From Lachnospiraceae bacterium (GTDB lineage: Bacteria; Bacillota; Clostridia; Lachnospirales; Lachnospiraceae): a DNA stretch of 64,000 nucleotides. The notes below the pieces were generated by a model. That model did not search any database and was not told where the DNA came from. It saw only the letters and a list, made by a program, of their open reading frames with translations. Positions 34,398 to 43,415 of the stretch are shown here, in pieces (the stretch's first letter is position 1; each line of letters opens with the position of its first letter). The position numbers and the translations under genes are program-made. The DNA is taken from the NCBI GenBank assembly GCA_900199595.1, contig FZRB01000017.1, positions 1 through 64,000 of the forward strand. Direction: 5' to 3'.

Positions 34398-36458
34398 ATG
34401 AAAAAGCTTTTTATAGCCGAGAAGCCTTCAGTGGCACAGCAGTTTGCCGATGCCCTTAAGGTTAAGGGTGCAAGGAAGGATGGCTATCTGGAGGATGATA
34501 ATTACATAGTGACCTGGTGTGTTGGACATCTGGTGGGGATGAGCTATCCCGATGCTTATGATGCGGCTCTGAAGAAGTGGTCTTTTGATACGATTCCTTT
34601 TATTCCCGATACCTATAAGTATGAAGTGATTCCGGCTGTAAGCAAGCAGTTTAATGTTGTAAAGGGACTTCTCAACAGAGATGATGTTGAGACCATATAT
34701 GTCTGCACCGACTCAGGACGTGAGGGAGAATACATATATAGACTTGTGGATATGCAGGCAAAGGTTCCCGCTGATAAGGACAGAAGAAGGGTCTGGATAG
34801 ATTCACAGACAGAGGAGGAAATCCTGAGAGGAATAAAGGAGGCAAAGCCTCTTTCAGAGTACGATAATCTGGGCTGCTCAGCATATCTTCGTGCCAAGGA
34901 AGATTATCTGATGGGAATCAACTTTTCCAGGGCGCTTACCCTTAAGTATTCCTATCCCGTAAAGCAGTATCTCGGTACTGACAAATGTGTCATCGCAGTG
35001 GGACGTGTCATGACCTGTGTCCTGGGAATGATAGTCAAGAGAGAACGCGAGATAAGAGAATTTGAGGTGACACCTTTTTACAGGGTCATAGCAAAGGTTG
35101 GAAAGAAACCCGAGGAGGCTGATAATACAACATTATTCACAGCTGAGTGGAAGGCAGTTGAGGGAAGCATATACTATGGCAGTCCTAAACTGTATAAGGA
35201 AAATGGCTTTAAGGATAAAAAAGATGCCGAACAGCTGATTGAATATCTTGATAATCCTGTTCCGGTTGAGCTGAAGATAAAGAGTATCACAAAGAAGACA
35301 GAGAAGAAAAATCCTCCGATGCTGTATAACCTGGCAGAGCTTCAGAATGACTGCTCCAGGTTTTTCAAGATCAGCCCTACAGAAACTCTGAATACAGTTC
35401 AGGAACTTTATGAAAAGAAACTGGTCACTTATCCCAGAACGGACGCCAGAGTTCTTTCTACGGCTATAGCAAAGGAGATACATAAGAATTTAAGCGGGCT
35501 TTGTAATTATGACAAGGTTGCACCTTTTGCTCAGAATATAATTAACCAGGGCGGATATAAAGGGATTGTCAAATCAAAATATGTTAATGATAAGCTGATA
35601 ACAGACCACTATGCCATTATTCCGACGGGTCAGGGGCTTGGACAGCTTGGCAAGCTGAGCTCTATTCAGGTCAAGGTGTATGAACTTATAGCCAGGAGAT
35701 TTATTTCTATATTCTATCCTGCGGCAGAGTATCAGAAGGTGAGTATAGTCCTGACGAGAAAAACAGAGGAATTCAGTGCTTCCTTCAAGCTTCTTGTGAA
35801 ACCCGGATATCTGATGGTGGCTGATCCAAATTATGGAAAGAAGAAAGAAACTTCTTCCAATGATAAGGAAGCATCTCAGGAAGATACGGATTCAGATAAG
35901 GGAGAGGATAATCAGCCTTTGGGTGAAGAACTTATGGAATATATATCCTCGCTCAGAAAGGGGAGTACGCTTTCCTGTAACGGTTTTGAAATAAAGGAAG
36001 GAAAGACCAGTCCGCCAAAGAGATATACTTCAGGCTCCATGATCCTTGCCATGGAAAATGCAGGTCAGCTGATAGAGGATGAAGAGCTTCGTGAACAGAT
36101 AAAGGGAAGTGGAATAGGAACCTCAGCTACAAGAGATTCGATCATCACTAAGCTGGTAAACAACAAATATATAAGCCTCAACAAGAAGACTCAGGTGCTT
36201 TCTCCGACTTTCCTCGGGGAAATAATATACGATGTTGTACTTTACTCAATTAATGGTCTTCTGAGAGCAGATCTTACAGCAAGCTGGGAGAAAGGACTGA
36301 CGGGAGTCGCTGACGGAAGTGTTACTGAACAGGAATACATGAATAAGCTTTCTGATTATGTGGTAAAGTATACAAATGCGGTAAAAAGCGTGCGTAATCA
36401 GAATCAGATGCATATTATCTTTGATAAAACTAAACCATATTACGTTAAGAAAAAATAG
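34398..36458 (+). CDS. topB: DNA topoisomerase III
   Basis: This 686-residue type IA topoisomerase starts with the Toprim motif LFIAEKPSVAQQ and has DSGREGEYIYR near residue 104. The catalytic tyrosine is in LVTYPRTDARVLS (about residue 343). Other family blocks are EKKNPPMLYNLAELQ, TDHYAIIPTGQ and GSGIGTSATRDSII. An acidic insertion (about 480-515, SSNDKEASQEDTDSDKGEDN) is unusual for the core. The enzyme decatenates single-stranded DNA and often occurs as a second, mobile-element-associated copy in Firmicutes; here the gene sits among housekeeping-like genes with no plasmid genes nearby. GAGGGGAT lies upstream of the ATG. Confidence 0.95.
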   Translation: MKKLFIAEKPSVAQQFADALKVKGARKDGYLEDDNYIVTWCVGHLVGMSYPDAYDAALKKWSFDTIPFIPDTYKYEVIPAVSKQFNVVKGLLNRDDVETIYVCTDSGREGEYIYRLVDMQAKVPADKDRRRVWIDSQTEEEILRGIKEAKPLSEYDNLGCSAYLRAKEDYLMGINFSRALTLKYSYPVKQYLGTDKCVIAVGRVMTCVLGMIVKREREIREFEVTPFYRVIAKVGKKPEEADNTTLFTAEWKAVEGSIYYGSPKLYKENGFKDKKDAEQLIEYLDNPVPVELKIKSITKKTEKKNPPMLYNLAELQNDCSRFFKISPTETLNTVQELYEKKLVTYPRTDARVLSTAIAKEIHKNLSGLCNYDKVAPFAQNIINQGGYKGIVKSKYVNDKLITDHYAIIPTGQGLGQLGKLSSIQVKVYELIARRFISIFYPAAEYQKVSIVLTRKTEEFSASFKLLVKPGYLMVADPNYGKKKETSSNDKEASQEDTDSDKGEDNQPLGEELMEYISSLRKGSTLSCNGFEIKEGKTSPPKRYTSGSMILAMENAGQLIEDEELREQIKGSGIGTSATRDSIITKLVNNKYISLNKKTQVLSPTFLGEIIYDVVLYSINGLLRADLTASWEKGLTGVADGSVTEQEYMNKLSDYVVKYTNAVKSVRNQNQMHIIFDKTKPYYVKKK

Positions 36459-36460
36459 TG

Positions 36461-36534
36461 TTGCACTTTTGTTGTACAAATTATAGTATCTTATTAATGG
36501 GGTATAGTGCCTACATCCGGGGAAACTCGGATGT
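36461..36534 (+). promoter_or_regulatory. Putative promoter and leader hairpin of the STAS operon
   Basis: TTGCAC (36461-36466) and TATAGT (36482-36487) are 15 bases apart, a short spacing. Downstream, ACATCCG (36513-36519) pairs with CGGATGT (36528-36534) in the leader, ahead of the AAGGAGG site. The hairpin may also help end topB transcription, but it lacks a T tract. Confidence 0.4.
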
Positions 36535-36568
36535 CATACTTTAAATTAAACAATAAGGAGGTTTTTAT

Positions 36569-36871
36569 ATGTTAAATATCGAAAAGAAAACAGAGGGGAA
36601 AGCTTTAGATCTGATAATTTCAGGAAGAGTTGATACAACAACTGCTCCTGAGCTGGAAGCTGAAGTAAAGAATAATCTTGAAGGAATAGAAAGTCTTGCA
36701 TTTGATTTTGCAGGAGTTGATTATATCTCATCTGCAGGTCTCAGAGTGCTTCTTTCTGCACAGAAGATAATGAATAAGCAGGGAAGCATGGTTATAAGAA
36801 ACTGCTCAAATAATATAATAGAAATCTTTGAAGTGACAGGTTTTTCAGATATTCTGACTATAGAGGAGTAA
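36569..36871 (+). CDS. STAS-domain anti-sigma factor antagonist
   Basis: This 100-residue protein is a single STAS domain of the SpoIIAA/RsbV type. The phosphorylation-site motif is visible in DFAGVDYISSAGLRVLL, with the acceptor serine at about residue 51-52. In the unphosphorylated state such proteins bind the anti-sigma kinase. It lies six bases upstream of an RsbW-like gene, and AAGGAGG sits eight bases before its ATG. Confidence 0.93.
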   Translation: MLNIEKKTEGKALDLIISGRVDTTTAPELEAEVKNNLEGIESLAFDFAGVDYISSAGLRVLLSAQKIMNKQGSMVIRNCSNNIIEIFEVTGFSDILTIEE

Positions 36872-36877
36872 TACTAA

Positions 36878-37504
36878 ATGAAGAAATCTCAGGAAATTAA
36901 AATAGTAAGTAATGGTGAGGACCTGCTGGAGATATTTAATGAAGCTGAAGATTTTTCCCGAAGCATCAATCTATCAGAGAAAGATGCTTTAAGAGTAAGA
37001 CTTTTAGCTGAAGAAACCATGTCCATGATCCGTACTCTTACGGGAGAGGTTGTGCTTACCATATCATTTATCAATCAGGATGATGAGTGCATTATACAGG
37101 TTGAAACGGATACTAAAATGAACATGTTGAAAAAGGAAGATATCCTTTCTTTATCAGCTTCAGGAAAGAATATTTCTGCAGTCGGAATCATGGGAAAAAT
37201 CAGGGATGTTTTTGAAACTGCCTTTATGATGCCGACCGGAGCAGCCTTTTCAGATTACTGTACATCAAACATGATGATGGGTATGCCGATAGATACATAT
37301 TCAGGACAGCTGATGGATAATGTTTATTGGACACTGGAGGATTATCGGAATAGTGTGGAAGCAGATGAGAATCCGCAGAAGCATAAGGAATACTGGGATG
37401 AATTGGAAAAGTCAATAGTTTCCAATATAGCGGATGATGTCCAGGTTGGTGTAAAGGGTAATCATGTGATAATGAATATTATTTATAAGCTGACAGGTGG
37501 TTGA
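36878..37504 (+). CDS. RsbW-like ATP-binding (HATPase_c) protein, divergent
   Basis: This 208-residue protein follows the STAS gene as anti-sigma kinases do. Residues about 20-60 (EAEDFSRSINLSEKDALRVRLLAEETMSMI) resemble the N-box helix of RsbW/SpoIIAB kinases, but the usual Asn of the E-x-x-x-N box is replaced (AEETMSMI). Glycine-rich ATP-lid motifs are weak. A C-terminal part (about 110-208) is longer than in RsbW. I call it a divergent member that may bind its partners without normal kinase activity; that is inference. Its last five codons and stop are repeated downstream (37519-37537). Confidence 0.7.
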   Translation: MKKSQEIKIVSNGEDLLEIFNEAEDFSRSINLSEKDALRVRLLAEETMSMIRTLTGEVVLTISFINQDDECIIQVETDTKMNMLKKEDILSLSASGKNISAVGIMGKIRDVFETAFMMPTGAAFSDYCTSNMMMGMPIDTYSGQLMDNVYWTLEDYRNSVEADENPQKHKEYWDELEKSIVSNIADDVQVGVKGNHVIMNIIYKLTGG

Positions 37505-37550
37505 CAAAATATATTGTCAAGCTGACAGGCGGTTGACTAAATATATTTGA
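37487..37550 (+). repeat. 32-bp tandem duplication of the RsbW-like gene's 3' end
   Basis: AAGCTGACAGG(T/C)GGTTGAC followed by an A/T-rich stretch occurs at 37487 and again at 37519, an exact 32-base period with about three differences. The first copy contains the last five codons and the stop; the second is non-coding and its 3' end supplies the -35 hexamer of the promoter at 37547. Confidence 0.85.
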
Positions 37551-37575
37551 CAAGAACCCGGTTCCGCATTATAAC
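37547..37575 (+). promoter_or_regulatory. Promoter with palindromic operator in the spacer
   Basis: TTGACA (37547-37552), 17 bases and TATAAC (37570-37575). The spacer contains the perfect palindrome GAACC-C-GGTTC (37554-37564), positioned where a bound regulator would block RNA polymerase. It drives the CbiK-like gene and probably the potassium operon. Confidence 0.7.
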
Positions 37576-37620
37576 TATGTAGGAGATTAAGTTTCATCCT
37601 AACAGTAAAGGATATAGGAT

Positions 37621-38436
37621 ATGAAGCAGGGAATCATAGTAGTAAACCATGGAACTTCAGATTTTGATGCTCGTCAGAACACCATAGAAGAGTTCATGCT
37701 GTCTATAGGAGACAGATTTGAGGATGCAGATATATCGAGTGCCTACACTGATGGTGAAGTAAGGCGCAAGCTTCGTGAGATCAGCGGTGAGAAGATACAG
37801 AATGTAAAAGCCGCTGTTCTTTCTATGAAAGAAAGAGGTGTGACACATTTATCTGTTATTACCACTGATATGATAGAGGATTCCGGTCATAAAAAGATCA
37901 GAGAAGAGGTAAGCTCCCTTGCGGGGCTTTTTAGAGATGTAAGAATAACTAAGCCGCTTCTCTCAGATAAGAAGGATTCTGATCTGGCTGCAAGAGCATT
38001 CTTCAGTGCATTTAATGAGACAGTAGGCGACGATCATCTGGTGGTAATCGCCTGTGATGACAGGACTGTTTATGAAGATCAGGAAAATGATTTTTTAATG
38101 GATGAGGTATTTGATAAGCCTCTTGAATGTCTGGAGGAATCTCTCAGAGGATTTATTAAGAACAGCTATGTTGCATCCATAAGCGGAAAAAGAAAGCTTT
38201 ATAAGGTAATTAAAGAGATTAATTCCATAGAGGATGGCAGGAAGAAAAGAATAGTCCTTGTTCCATTGGAGTTTATTGCAGGAGAAACCATAGAAAATGA
38301 AGTATCCAGGAATCTTCCGGAGCTGATCGAAAGACTCAGGGAAGAAGACTATGATGTGGAAGTGATTTTTAAAGGGCTCGGTGAATACGATGCCTTCCAA
38401 AGACTATATTTAAAACATCTCTATGATGAACGATAG
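37621..38436 (+). CDS. CbiK-like (sirohydrochlorin cobaltochelatase family) protein, active-site variant
   Basis: This 271-residue protein has the two-domain chelatase fold pattern of CbiK: IIVVNHGTSDFDARQNTIEEF at the start, a middle SSAYTDGEVRRKL segment and a C-terminal VLVPLEFIAGETIENEV block. In CbiK the middle and C-terminal blocks carry metal-binding histidines (as in PLM-x-VAGDHA); here the corresponding sites read IACDDRT and AGETIE, without histidine. The only histidine in a motif is H10 (NHGTS). No cobalamin or siroheme gene is nearby. It may be a non-chelatase paralogue or bind another ligand. It is 18 bases upstream of trkA and likely co-transcribed. GGATATAGGAT is the only ribosome-like site. 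Confidence 0.65.
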   Translation: MKQGIIVVNHGTSDFDARQNTIEEFMLSIGDRFEDADISSAYTDGEVRRKLREISGEKIQNVKAAVLSMKERGVTHLSVITTDMIEDSGHKKIREEVSSLAGLFRDVRITKPLLSDKKDSDLAARAFFSAFNETVGDDHLVVIACDDRTVYEDQENDFLMDEVFDKPLECLEESLRGFIKNSYVASISGKRKLYKVIKEINSIEDGRKKRIVLVPLEFIAGETIENEVSRNLPELIERLREEDYDVEVIFKGLGEYDAFQRLYLKHLYDER

Positions 38437-38454
38437 TGACAAACGGAGAATAAA

Positions 38455-39816
38455 ATGAGAATCATAATTGCAGGCTGCGGAAAGGTGGGTCAGGCTCTTG
38501 CCATGACGCTTACCGACAGCGGTCATGAAGTAACTGTTATTGATAAGAATCAGGATGCTATGCTGACTGTGACTAACAGTGCCGATGTTATAGGCTATCA
38601 GGGAGACTGTACAAGTATTAAAACTCAGCTTGATGCAGGAATAAAAAAGGCTGATCTCCTTATAGCAGTGGCAGGTGACGATGAGATTAACATGCTTGCC
38701 TGTCTGATAGCAAGAAAGACAGGTCATACGCATACTATAGCTAGAATCAGAAGACCTCAGTATACTGATGAGATTGGTTATATAAGAGAAGAGCTGGGAC
38801 TGTCCATGGCTATTAATCCTGAGAGGGTTGCAGCAGCTGAAATGGCAAGGCTGATACAGATTCCATCAGCTCTCGAAGTGGACACATTTGCAAAAGGAAG
38901 AGTAAGTCTGATAGGTATCAGAATTCCAGATGATTCTGTGCTGGACAATCTTCAGATAAAGAATCTGTCCAAAAAGGTTACATCCAATGCGCTTATATGT
39001 GTTACGGAGCATGAGGGTGAGATAATCATACCTAATGGTGATACCGTACTTTCAGCGGGAGATAAAATGTCGGTTACACTGCCTCTTCCGGAGGTAAGTG
39101 ATTTCCTGAATAAAATAGGAATACGTGCAAAGAAGATTAAAAGTGTTATGATAGCCGGTGGTGGAACTACCGGTTTCTATCTTGCCCAGAAACTGATATC
39201 ACATAAGATAAATGTTAAGATAATTGAAAAGGATTCTGAGAGATGTGAAGAGCTGGCAGGACTTCTTCCTAAGGCAATGATCATATGCGGAGATGCAACA
39301 GAGAAGAATCTTCTCCTTCAGGAGTCAGTAGACAGCATGGATGCAGTATGCTGCCTCATGCATCAGGATGAAGCTAATATACTTCTTTCATTGTTCCTGG
39401 ATAAGCTTAATCCGAAGATAAAGGTTATTACACGTGTTCACAGAAATTCATATGAGGATCTTGTTACAGAGCTTCCTGTTGGAAATATAATCAGTACAAA
39501 GGCTATTACTACTGATTATATAGCCGGATATGTAAGGTCTATGCAGAATTCCATAGGCAGTGAGGTGGAAGCACTGTATCAGATAATGAATAATAAAGTG
39601 GAAGCGCTGGAGCTTGCGGTTGGTCAGGATTTTGAATATGCAGGAACAGAGCTGAAGGATCTTGATATAATAGATAATACTCTGATATGCTGTATAAACA
39701 GACAGGGAACTATCATCAGACCCGGTGGACGTGATAGTCTTGAGATAGGTGATAGTGTTGTGGTTGTTACAACCAATAAGGGACTTAACAGTATTCATGA
39801 GATTGTAAGGAAGTAG
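38455..39816 (+). CDS. trkA: Trk system potassium uptake protein TrkA
   Basis: This 453-residue cytoplasmic regulatory subunit contains two TrkA-N/TrkA-C repeats. The first begins IIIAGCGKVGQALAMTL with DKN (about 24-26) and QGDCTS; the second begins VMIAGGGTTGFYLAQKL (about residue 226) with IEKDSERCEEL and ICGDATEKNLL. Each is followed by a TrkA-C domain (about 140-220 and 375-453). It binds NAD(H)/ATP and gates a TrkH pore, which is encoded directly downstream after four bases. GGAG precedes the ATG. Confidence 0.96.
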   Translation: MRIIIAGCGKVGQALAMTLTDSGHEVTVIDKNQDAMLTVTNSADVIGYQGDCTSIKTQLDAGIKKADLLIAVAGDDEINMLACLIARKTGHTHTIARIRRPQYTDEIGYIREELGLSMAINPERVAAAEMARLIQIPSALEVDTFAKGRVSLIGIRIPDDSVLDNLQIKNLSKKVTSNALICVTEHEGEIIIPNGDTVLSAGDKMSVTLPLPEVSDFLNKIGIRAKKIKSVMIAGGGTTGFYLAQKLISHKINVKIIEKDSERCEELAGLLPKAMIICGDATEKNLLLQESVDSMDAVCCLMHQDEANILLSLFLDKLNPKIKVITRVHRNSYEDLVTELPVGNIISTKAITTDYIAGYVRSMQNSIGSEVEALYQIMNNKVEALELAVGQDFEYAGTELKDLDIIDNTLICCINRQGTIIRPGGRDSLEIGDSVVVVTTNKGLNSIHEIVRK

Positions 39817-39820
39817 ACAG

Positions 39821-41293
39821 ATGAACTCGAAGGTAATTGTATATACCATAGGAAAGATACTCAAGCTTGAAGGGTTTCTTTTTGTTATACCTATACTATT
39901 CGGTGTTTACTATTCAGAGAAAGCAACTATAAGTCTTTGTATAGTTGCTTTTTTGTCTGTTGCTGCGGGCTTTTTACTCAGTATCAAGCCGCCTGAAAAA
40001 AAGTCTATTCGTGCAAGAGAAGGACTGGTGATCACAGGTCTTACATGGATCATTCTTAGTATAGTTGGTTCACTTCCTTTTATTTTTGCAGGTGCAATCC
40101 CTTCTTTTACAGATGCGGTTTTTGAAACGGCCTCAGGCTTTACAACTACCGGTGCAAGCATCATTACTGATCTGGAGGCTGTACCAAGATGTCTTCTGAT
40201 GTGGAGAAGTCTGACTCACTGGATAGGTGGAATGGGAATACTTATGTTTATGCTGATTTTTATTCCATCAAGTGCCGATGAAATGAACATCATGAGAGCA
40301 GAAAGCCCGGGACCTTCAGTAGAAAAAATGGTTCCGAAGGTAAGAGAGACTGCTCTTATTCTGTACAGTATTTATTTTGTTATGACAGTAGTACTGATAC
40401 TTGCACTTGTTATTGCAGGTATGCCTTTTTTTGATAGTGTCTGCCTGTCCTTTGGAACAGCAGGTACCGGAGGATTTGGTGTTCATGGCGACAGTATAGC
40501 AGGCTACAGTCACGCATGTCAGACAATCATTACCATAGGAATGGTTATGTTTGGTGTGAATTTTAATCTGTACTGTCTTATAGTTATGAGAAAATTCAAG
40601 GATATCTTACATTCGGAAGAAGTTATAAGTTATCTGGTTATATATTTTACAGCGACAATCTTAGTTTCCATAGGAACCTTTAATACATTAATTAATTCTT
40701 TGGGATGGGACGGAGCGGCAGGTTTTGATAAGCTTTCTGAAGCTATTCATCATTCTGCTTTTCAGGTAGCTTCCATCATGACAACCACCGGTTATGCAAC
40801 TACAGATTTTAATCTGTGGGCAAGTATGCCTAAGGCAGTTATGGTATTTATTATGTTTATCGGAGCCTGTGCCGGCAGTACCGGAGGCGGTCTCAAGGTT
40901 TCCAGATGGATACTTTATAATAAACAGATATATCACGAGATTGAAAGGCTCATACATCCGAATGCTGTTACAAAGGTAAGGCTTGATGGTAAGGTAGTGG
41001 ATGATAAAACTATCAGGACCGCAAATGTATTCCTGATGGCATTTGTATTCCTGTTTGTTTTTTCTCTTATAATCATCAGCTTTGATGGATTTGATCTTAT
41101 AACATCCTTTACGGCTATAGCGGCAACCATTAATAATATCGGACCCGGACTGGGAGAGGTAGGACCACTGGGAGGCTTCTCTAATTTCGGTATTCTTTCG
41201 AAATGGGTGCTGATAGTTGATATGATAGCAGGCCGTCTGGAGTTGTTCCCGATACTTATTATGCTGTCACCAAATACCTGGAGAAAAAAGTAA
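39821..41293 (+). CDS. trkH: Trk potassium uptake pore protein TrkH
   Basis: This 490-residue membrane protein has four pore repeats with selectivity-filter glycines visible in TASGFTTTGASI (about 108), FGTAGTGGFGVHG (about 215), ASIMTTTGYATTD (about 325) and INNIGPGLGEVG (about 440). It forms the K+ channel of the Trk system with TrkA encoded just upstream. About ten to twelve membrane segments are present. The next gene starts four bases after its stop. Confidence 0.96.
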   Translation: MNSKVIVYTIGKILKLEGFLFVIPILFGVYYSEKATISLCIVAFLSVAAGFLLSIKPPEKKSIRAREGLVITGLTWIILSIVGSLPFIFAGAIPSFTDAVFETASGFTTTGASIITDLEAVPRCLLMWRSLTHWIGGMGILMFMLIFIPSSADEMNIMRAESPGPSVEKMVPKVRETALILYSIYFVMTVVLILALVIAGMPFFDSVCLSFGTAGTGGFGVHGDSIAGYSHACQTIITIGMVMFGVNFNLYCLIVMRKFKDILHSEEVISYLVIYFTATILVSIGTFNTLINSLGWDGAAGFDKLSEAIHHSAFQVASIMTTTGYATTDFNLWASMPKAVMVFIMFIGACAGSTGGGLKVSRWILYNKQIYHEIERLIHPNAVTKVRLDGKVVDDKTIRTANVFLMAFVFLFVFSLIIISFDGFDLITSFTAIAATINNIGPGLGEVGPLGGFSNFGILSKWVLIVDMIAGRLELFPILIMLSPNTWRKK

Positions 41294-41296
41294 AAA

Positions 41297-42682
41297 ATGC
41301 AGAAAGATTTTATAAGTGAAAGAAAAAAGAAAATGCAGTCGGCGCAGCTGATACCCTTAAGCTTTCTTTTGGCTATCGCAGTCGGAACTATACTTCTGAT
41401 GCTTCCGTTCTCCACGGTTGAGGGAGAGAGCACGGATATAGTGACGGCTCTGTTTACTGCTACAACATCTATATGTGTTACAGGTCTTGTGGTGGTAGAT
41501 TCATTTGCACACTGGACACTCTTTGGAAAAATTATCATTTTGATCATGATTCAGCTGGGAGGTCTGGGAATCATATCCGTTACATCGATACTCATGCTGG
41601 CTATTCATAAGAGATTTTCTCTTGAACAGTCTATAGTTCTTCACGACGCATTTAACCTCAGTACTGTGTCGGGACTTATGAAATTTCTCGCGGGTGTTTT
41701 CAAAGGAACCTTCTTAGTTGAGGGAATCGGTGCACTTATTTATATGATTGTTTTTGTGCCGAAGTTCGGCCCTGTGGGTATATGGTATTCGTTTTTTACA
41801 TCTATATCGGCGTTCTGTAATGCAGGTATAGATATACTTGGGCCGGACAGCCTGATAAGCTACAACATGAATCCAATCATCATTATCAATACAAGCCTTC
41901 TGATAATACTTGGTGGTCTCGGATATGTAGTGTGGTTTGATTTTTCAAAGGGCATCAGTGAGGGAATTAAAAAAGGCTATTCACTTTATCTTATATTCAG
42001 AAGAGTAAGTGAGCATTCCAAGCTTGTCATTAAGGTTACAGCATTTCTTATTCTGGTGGGAGCTCTCGGAGTGTTCCTGATGGAATATTCGAATCCCGAT
42101 ACTATAGGAAATATGTCCTTTGGCGGAAAAGTCATGAACAGTCTTTTCCAGTCCATAACCTTCAGGACAGCGGGATTTGCGGCTGTACCGCAGGATAAGC
42201 TTACAGAGGGAACCTGTGTTATGGGTCTGCTTTGGATGTTTATAGGTGGTTCTCCTGTGGGTACTGCAGGTGGTGTAAAAACCATAACATTTTTCTTCTG
42301 TTTCTTAAATACTATTTCATTCATCAGGAACAGAAATGAAAATGTTGTCTGCGGCAGAAAGGTAACCTCAGATATGATACATAAGGCATCGGCCATTGTG
42401 TCAGTGAGCGTGCTGGTTACATTTATACTTTTGATACTGCTTGTCTGTGCAGAGGATGTGAATCTGCTGGATGCATCGTATGAGATGTTCAGTGCCACAG
42501 CTACGGTAGGTCTTTCCAGGTGCCTTACACCTTCACTTCATACCGGTGGCAGACTGATAGTTATAATTGCGATGTACCTTGGAAGGATAGGTCCTATATC
42601 CATGGCTCTGTTCTTCAACCAGGGTGGAAATAAAGAGAGAAACAATATAAGCTTTGCGAAGGGTAACTACTTCGTAGGATAG
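41297..42682 (+). CDS. ktrB: Potassium uptake pore protein, KtrB/TrkH family
   Basis: This 461-residue protein is a second pore subunit of the KtrB type. Filter loops are TATTSICVTGLVVVDS, SISAFCNAGIDILGP, SITFRTAGFAAVPQ and SATATVGLSRCLTP. The third loop FRTAGF resembles KtrB, and the shorter length and N-terminus (KKMQSAQLIPLSFLLAIAVGT) also fit Ktr. Ktr systems are often Na+-dependent. It starts four bases after trkH and is followed by a single-RCK ktrA, so the operon encodes both a Trk and a Ktr system. Confidence 0.94.
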   Translation: MQKDFISERKKKMQSAQLIPLSFLLAIAVGTILLMLPFSTVEGESTDIVTALFTATTSICVTGLVVVDSFAHWTLFGKIIILIMIQLGGLGIISVTSILMLAIHKRFSLEQSIVLHDAFNLSTVSGLMKFLAGVFKGTFLVEGIGALIYMIVFVPKFGPVGIWYSFFTSISAFCNAGIDILGPDSLISYNMNPIIIINTSLLIILGGLGYVVWFDFSKGISEGIKKGYSLYLIFRRVSEHSKLVIKVTAFLILVGALGVFLMEYSNPDTIGNMSFGGKVMNSLFQSITFRTAGFAAVPQDKLTEGTCVMGLLWMFIGGSPVGTAGGVKTITFFFCFLNTISFIRNRNENVVCGRKVTSDMIHKASAIVSVSVLVTFILLILLVCAEDVNLLDASYEMFSATATVGLSRCLTPSLHTGGRLIVIIAMYLGRIGPISMALFFNQGGNKERNNISFAKGNYFVG

Positions 42683-42693
42683 GAGTAAATAAT

Positions 42694-43335
42694 ATGAAAC
42701 AGGTTGCTGTACTTGGACTTGGCCGCTTCGGAAGAAAGCTGGCTGTAAGTTTATATGAAAACGGAGCTGACGTTATGGCAGTGGATAAAAATGAGGATAT
42801 CGTTGAGAACATATCCGGCAGTGTGACCTATGCCATAAGAGCAGATATATCTAATGCAGAGGCGCTTAAAGGATTGGGCCTCGAGAATATGGATACGGTA
42901 GTTGTGGGAATCGGCTCAGAGCTGACCTCCAGCATCATGGCAGTTATGGTTTCAAAGGAACTTGGCGTGCCGTATGTGGTTGCGAAGGCTTCCGATGAAA
43001 GAATGGGTGCAATACTAAAGAAAATCGGTGCAGATAAGATCATATATCCTGAGGAGGAGACCGGTGAAAGAACCGCAAGGATACTGACATCAGATTCCTT
43101 TATGGAATTCTTCGATATAGACAGCAATCTCTGTATACTGGAGATGAAGCCTAAGAAAGAATGGCTGGGCAAAAATCTCATAGAGCTGAACCTTAGAGAA
43201 AAGTATAAAATAAACGTAGTGGCAATAAAGGATGATAACAAGATGAGTTCCTTCGTAGATCCAAAGAAACCGCTGGAGGATGATATAACACTCCTTGTCC
43301 TTACAGAGAAAAAAGATCTGAAAAAACTAAACTAA
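42694..43335 (+). CDS. ktrA: Potassium uptake regulatory protein, KtrA family
   Basis: This 213-residue protein has a single RCK module: AVLGLGRFGRKLAVSLYENG (about 4-23) with DKNEDIVENI, then ADISNAEALKGLGL and a TrkA-C domain (about 135-213) with VVAIKDDNKMSSFVDP. KtrA rings bind ATP/ADP and c-di-AMP and gate KtrB, encoded 11 bases upstream. A strong terminator overlaps its stop region. Confidence 0.95.
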   Translation: MKQVAVLGLGRFGRKLAVSLYENGADVMAVDKNEDIVENISGSVTYAIRADISNAEALKGLGLENMDTVVVGIGSELTSSIMAVMVSKELGVPYVVAKASDERMGAILKKIGADKIIYPEEETGERTARILTSDSFMEFFDIDSNLCILEMKPKKEWLGKNLIELNLREKYKINVVAIKDDNKMSSFVDPKKPLEDDITLLVLTEKKDLKKLN

Positions 43336-43377
43336 AAATATGACACTAGCGAACCAGGTTCACTAGTGTCATATTTT
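43335..43377. terminator. Bidirectional terminator with GAACC-A-GGTTC core
   Basis: AAAATATGACACTAG (43335-43349) pairs perfectly with CTAGTGTCATATTTT (43363-43377). The loop holds GAACC-A-GGTTC (43351-43361). It lies between convergent ktrA and the PRTase gene and is the third member of the TGACACT/GAACC terminator family. Confidence 0.92.
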
Positions 43378-43415
43378 TTATGTAAACCATATTCCGAAAT
43401 GTTTTTAACTAAATT

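Noticed and set aside
37554-37564. LexA (SOS) box
   Set aside because: The palindrome is GAAC-N3-GTTC; the Gram-positive LexA box needs GAAC-N4-GTTC.
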